From Amoebidium appalachense (lineage: Eukaryota > Ichthyosporea), in NCBI GenBank assembly GCA_963693365.1, contig CAVNZM010000015.1, positions 5,332,001 to 5,396,000 on the forward strand: a DNA stretch of 64,000 nucleotides. The letters run 5' to 3'. Numbering within the stretch: the first letter of the stretch is position 1; every line of letters begins with the position of its first letter. Below are positions 62,082 through 64,000 of the stretch, one piece after another. The notes under the pieces are model-generated. The model was not told the origin of the DNA, did not search any database, and saw nothing but the letters and a program-made list of their open reading frames with translations. Made by a program: the position numbers and the translations under genes.

Positions 62082-63589
62082 ACACACGTACACACGTACA
62101 CACACACGTACACACACAGGCTTCTAGGTCCAGCAGGAGTCAAACCAGGCCGCCGAAAGACCCTCGTCTTAGACTTAGACGAAACCCTCGTCCACTCGAG
62201 CAGTGTTGCACTAGGCCCCCACCACGACTTATGTTTTGAAATCTACATCGACAGGAGGGTAACACAGTTTTACGTTTACAAGCGGCCCTTTGTGGATGTG
62301 TTTCTGAGAGAGGCGTCTGTGTGGTATGATGTTGTTGTGTTCACGGCCAGTGTGAAGGAGTATGCGGGCCCTGTCATCGATGCTTTGGATAGCCCTGGCC
62401 CACAGGGGAGATGTATGAAACGCCTCCCTCCCTCCCTCTCACCCCCCCCCCCCCCCCCCCCCCTACCCCCCCCCTTCCCTTTCCCCCTCCTCCCCTCCCC
62501 ACCCGGTTTCGGCTTCTCCTCCCCCTCCCTCCTCTCTCGTCCTTATCCCCCCCCCCCCCCCGCCTCCCTCTCCTTTCCCATGACTCCCTCTCCCCACCCC
62601 CTCCCACCCCCCCCCCCCCTCGCCTGAACAACGGCAAGATGTTAGATGTGGTGGGTTTGTACATTTTGGTATGTAACACCCCATCTAATTCAGCTTATAA
62701 GCCATCTTCCCCTCTCCTCCCGCGCATACCACACCACCCATTCCACTAACCTGATTGGCCCACACCAACCAATCACACACAGTGATCCAGCGGCGCTACT
62801 ATCGTGAGAGCTGCAATGGGCCGAACTTTGCCAAAGACCTGAGCATAGTGGACACAAACCTGGGGGGGGTTATAATAGTCGATAACTCACCTATGGCTTA
62901 CAGTACTTTCCCGGTATGTGCATGCAGGCGATTACACAGACGTGCATGCGGGTACATTTACATGCATTTATGTATGTATCACATATACATATGCGTGCAT
63001 ACACGTAGGCGCACATACTTGCACATGCATGTGCACGTAGGTACACATACATCTGTATTCACTTGTGCACACATGCTGGCATGCATGTGGGCACACATGT
63101 CCACATTACCCTCAAACACAGAGACACACACACAGAGAGAGTGTGTGTGAGTGGGGGGGGGGGGGGGGGGGGGAGGGGGGGAGAGGGGGGGGGGGGGGGG
63201 GAAGGAGTGAAAGAGAGAGGAGATAGAGAAAAGAGAGAAAGAGGGACGAAGCATTTGTTTGCCTCGCATGTACACACGAGAACACGGGCGGAACACTTTC
63301 TTCTTCCACCTTTTTACCTCTCGTCACTCATTCTACCACGATCCCCTCCCTTTCCTAACTGCCCCAACCTCGTTTTGCGTAAAAGAAATGAAAGCACGCA
63401 ACCTCTCCCATGATACTGGTTTGTGTGGGTCAATCATGAAAAGATGGACCATTTGTGGTGTTTTTTTTGGGAGGGTTTGTGGGTGGGTGTGCGTGCTCGT
63501 GTGCATGTGTGCATGTGTGCGTGGTGTGTGTGCCCCACAGGGAGGGGGGGCGGGGGGGGGGGGGGGGGGGGGGGGGGGTGCGCGCGCGC

Positions 63590-63655
<66 letters not shown>

Positions 63656-63754
63656 CGGGGAGGGGGGAGGGGGGGAGGGGGCAGTACTTGCAGACTGACT
63701 AAAAACAACGAACAGGACAACGCAATTCCCATCGAAACATGGATCTGCAATAAG
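57916..63754 (+). CDS. CTDNEP1/Dullard-like nuclear-envelope protein phosphatase, 3' incomplete
   Basis: Exons seen: 57916-58014 (33 codons), a probable one from 59090 (3' end unclear, about 59128), 62120-62412, 62783-62913 and 63716-63754; more must lie beyond the window. Exon 1 gives [20 protein letters not shown] then RLLRRKP, the membrane anchor expected of Dullard. Exon 2 ([13 protein letters not shown]) matches the linker. The FCP1/SCP domain then has [14 protein letters not shown] with the DxDxT nucleophile, [56 protein letters not shown] and DNAIPIETW. Family members dephosphorylate lipin-type phosphatidate phosphatase at the ER and nuclear envelope. Acceptors of the catalytic exons lie in (CA)n. 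The 63716 acceptor (GAACAG) was chosen because the nearby TTGCAG would give an in-frame stop. One join (exon 2 to 62120) is unresolved. Confidence 0.9.
59826..60150 (+). repeat. (CT)n and CCCT-rich tract in CTDNEP1-like intron
   Basis: Nearly pure CT from 59826 to 59917, then CCCT/CTCC mixtures to about 60150. The sense strand is pyrimidine-only. Confidence 0.92.
60390..60475 (+). repeat. (TG)n, about 80 bp
   Basis: TG dinucleotides inside the long CTDNEP1-like intron, one of the few TG-sense blocks in that gene. Confidence 0.92.
61494..61552 (+). repeat. 60-bp direct repeat (with 61928-61987)
   Basis: CCTTTGCATGTGTCCTTCGT through TTCCGCATTCACACCCC is present identically at both places, each flanked by CA and C runs. 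It belongs to the intronic repeat family B. Confidence 0.9.
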
Positions 63755-64000
63755 GTACAGTCCCTGCTAAGCACACACAGACACACACACACACATGCAC
63801 ACGGGTACACACAGTTTTCCACACACACACACACACACAACAAATGTACGTGTTTATTTTGTGCCCCTGATCAATGGAGCTACACTAGGCAACTCGCCAC
63901 GTCTTTTTTTCAACTCCCAGTGCGTTTCTGGGGGTATGGCATGGCTTCTGGTCTCTTTCCGCAGCCTGTGTATGGTGCATTGTGTGCATAGCCATTGGTT
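63755..64000 (+). other. Right edge: intron of the CTDNEP1-like gene
   Basis: After the donor AAG/GTACAG come CA repeats and unique sequence. I cannot identify the next exon, which in the family should encode a DPSD-x-x-L-LLP-like segment. Confidence 0.45.

Overview
The window is a piece of a eukaryotic nuclear genome. Seven protein-coding genes can be read, most of them split by GT-AG introns, together with one degraded helicase gene. The genes lie in DNA full of (CA/TG)n tracts and very long C or G runs. Gene content (mitochondrial medium-chain acyl-CoA dehydrogenase, an LCCL multi-membrane-span protein like those of fungi, a 7TM-RGS protein, a CTDNEP1/Dullard-type phosphatase, an MBD4-like DNA glycosylase, histone H2B) fits an opisthokont-like protist, possibly a unicellular relative of animals or fungi. 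That placement is inference. I see no rRNA, tRNA, CRISPR array or bacterial-type operon.

Layout: 1-1269 (+) holds the terminal exon of an MBD4-like glycosylase. 3570-9876 (-) is an eight-exon ACADM gene, complete from mitochondrial presequence to stop. 11056-21915 (+) is a 14-exon gene for a 629-residue LCCL/multi-TM/FN3 protein, divergent from ACADM. 23851-27984 (-) is a four-exon Cof-type HAD phosphatase, convergent with the LCCL gene. About 28-39 kb is gene-poor and repeat-rich: a nested satellite at 32.9-34.6 kb, a candidate terminal-inverted-repeat element at 34.6-36.4 kb and inverted G-run blocks. 39153-41060 (-) is an intronless 7TM-RGS gene. 46480-48671 (-) is a two-exon H2B variant with a tail of about 310 residues. 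51.3-57.2 kb has two nearly identical 694-bp direct repeats flanking a broken PIF1-like helicase. 57916 onward (+) is a CTDNEP1-like phosphatase gene that runs off the right edge.

Exon joins were deduced by hand from splice dinucleotides, phase continuity and family resemblance. In ACADM, LCCL and HAD every intron junction keeps phase, which is strong internal support. The genes do not form a pathway. Three concern chromatin, DNA repair or DNA processing (MBD4-like, H2B variant, PIF1-like), and two are membrane or signalling proteins (LCCL, RGS).

The most unusual items are the giant H2B with Arg/Gly and Glu/Lys tail segments and an Arg at the normally ubiquitinated C-terminal Lys; the array of six SUMO-consensus motifs at the end of the glycosylase; the LCCL/FN3 architecture; CA repeats that supply 3' splice sites; and a short diverged repeat family that recurs in introns next to C runs.
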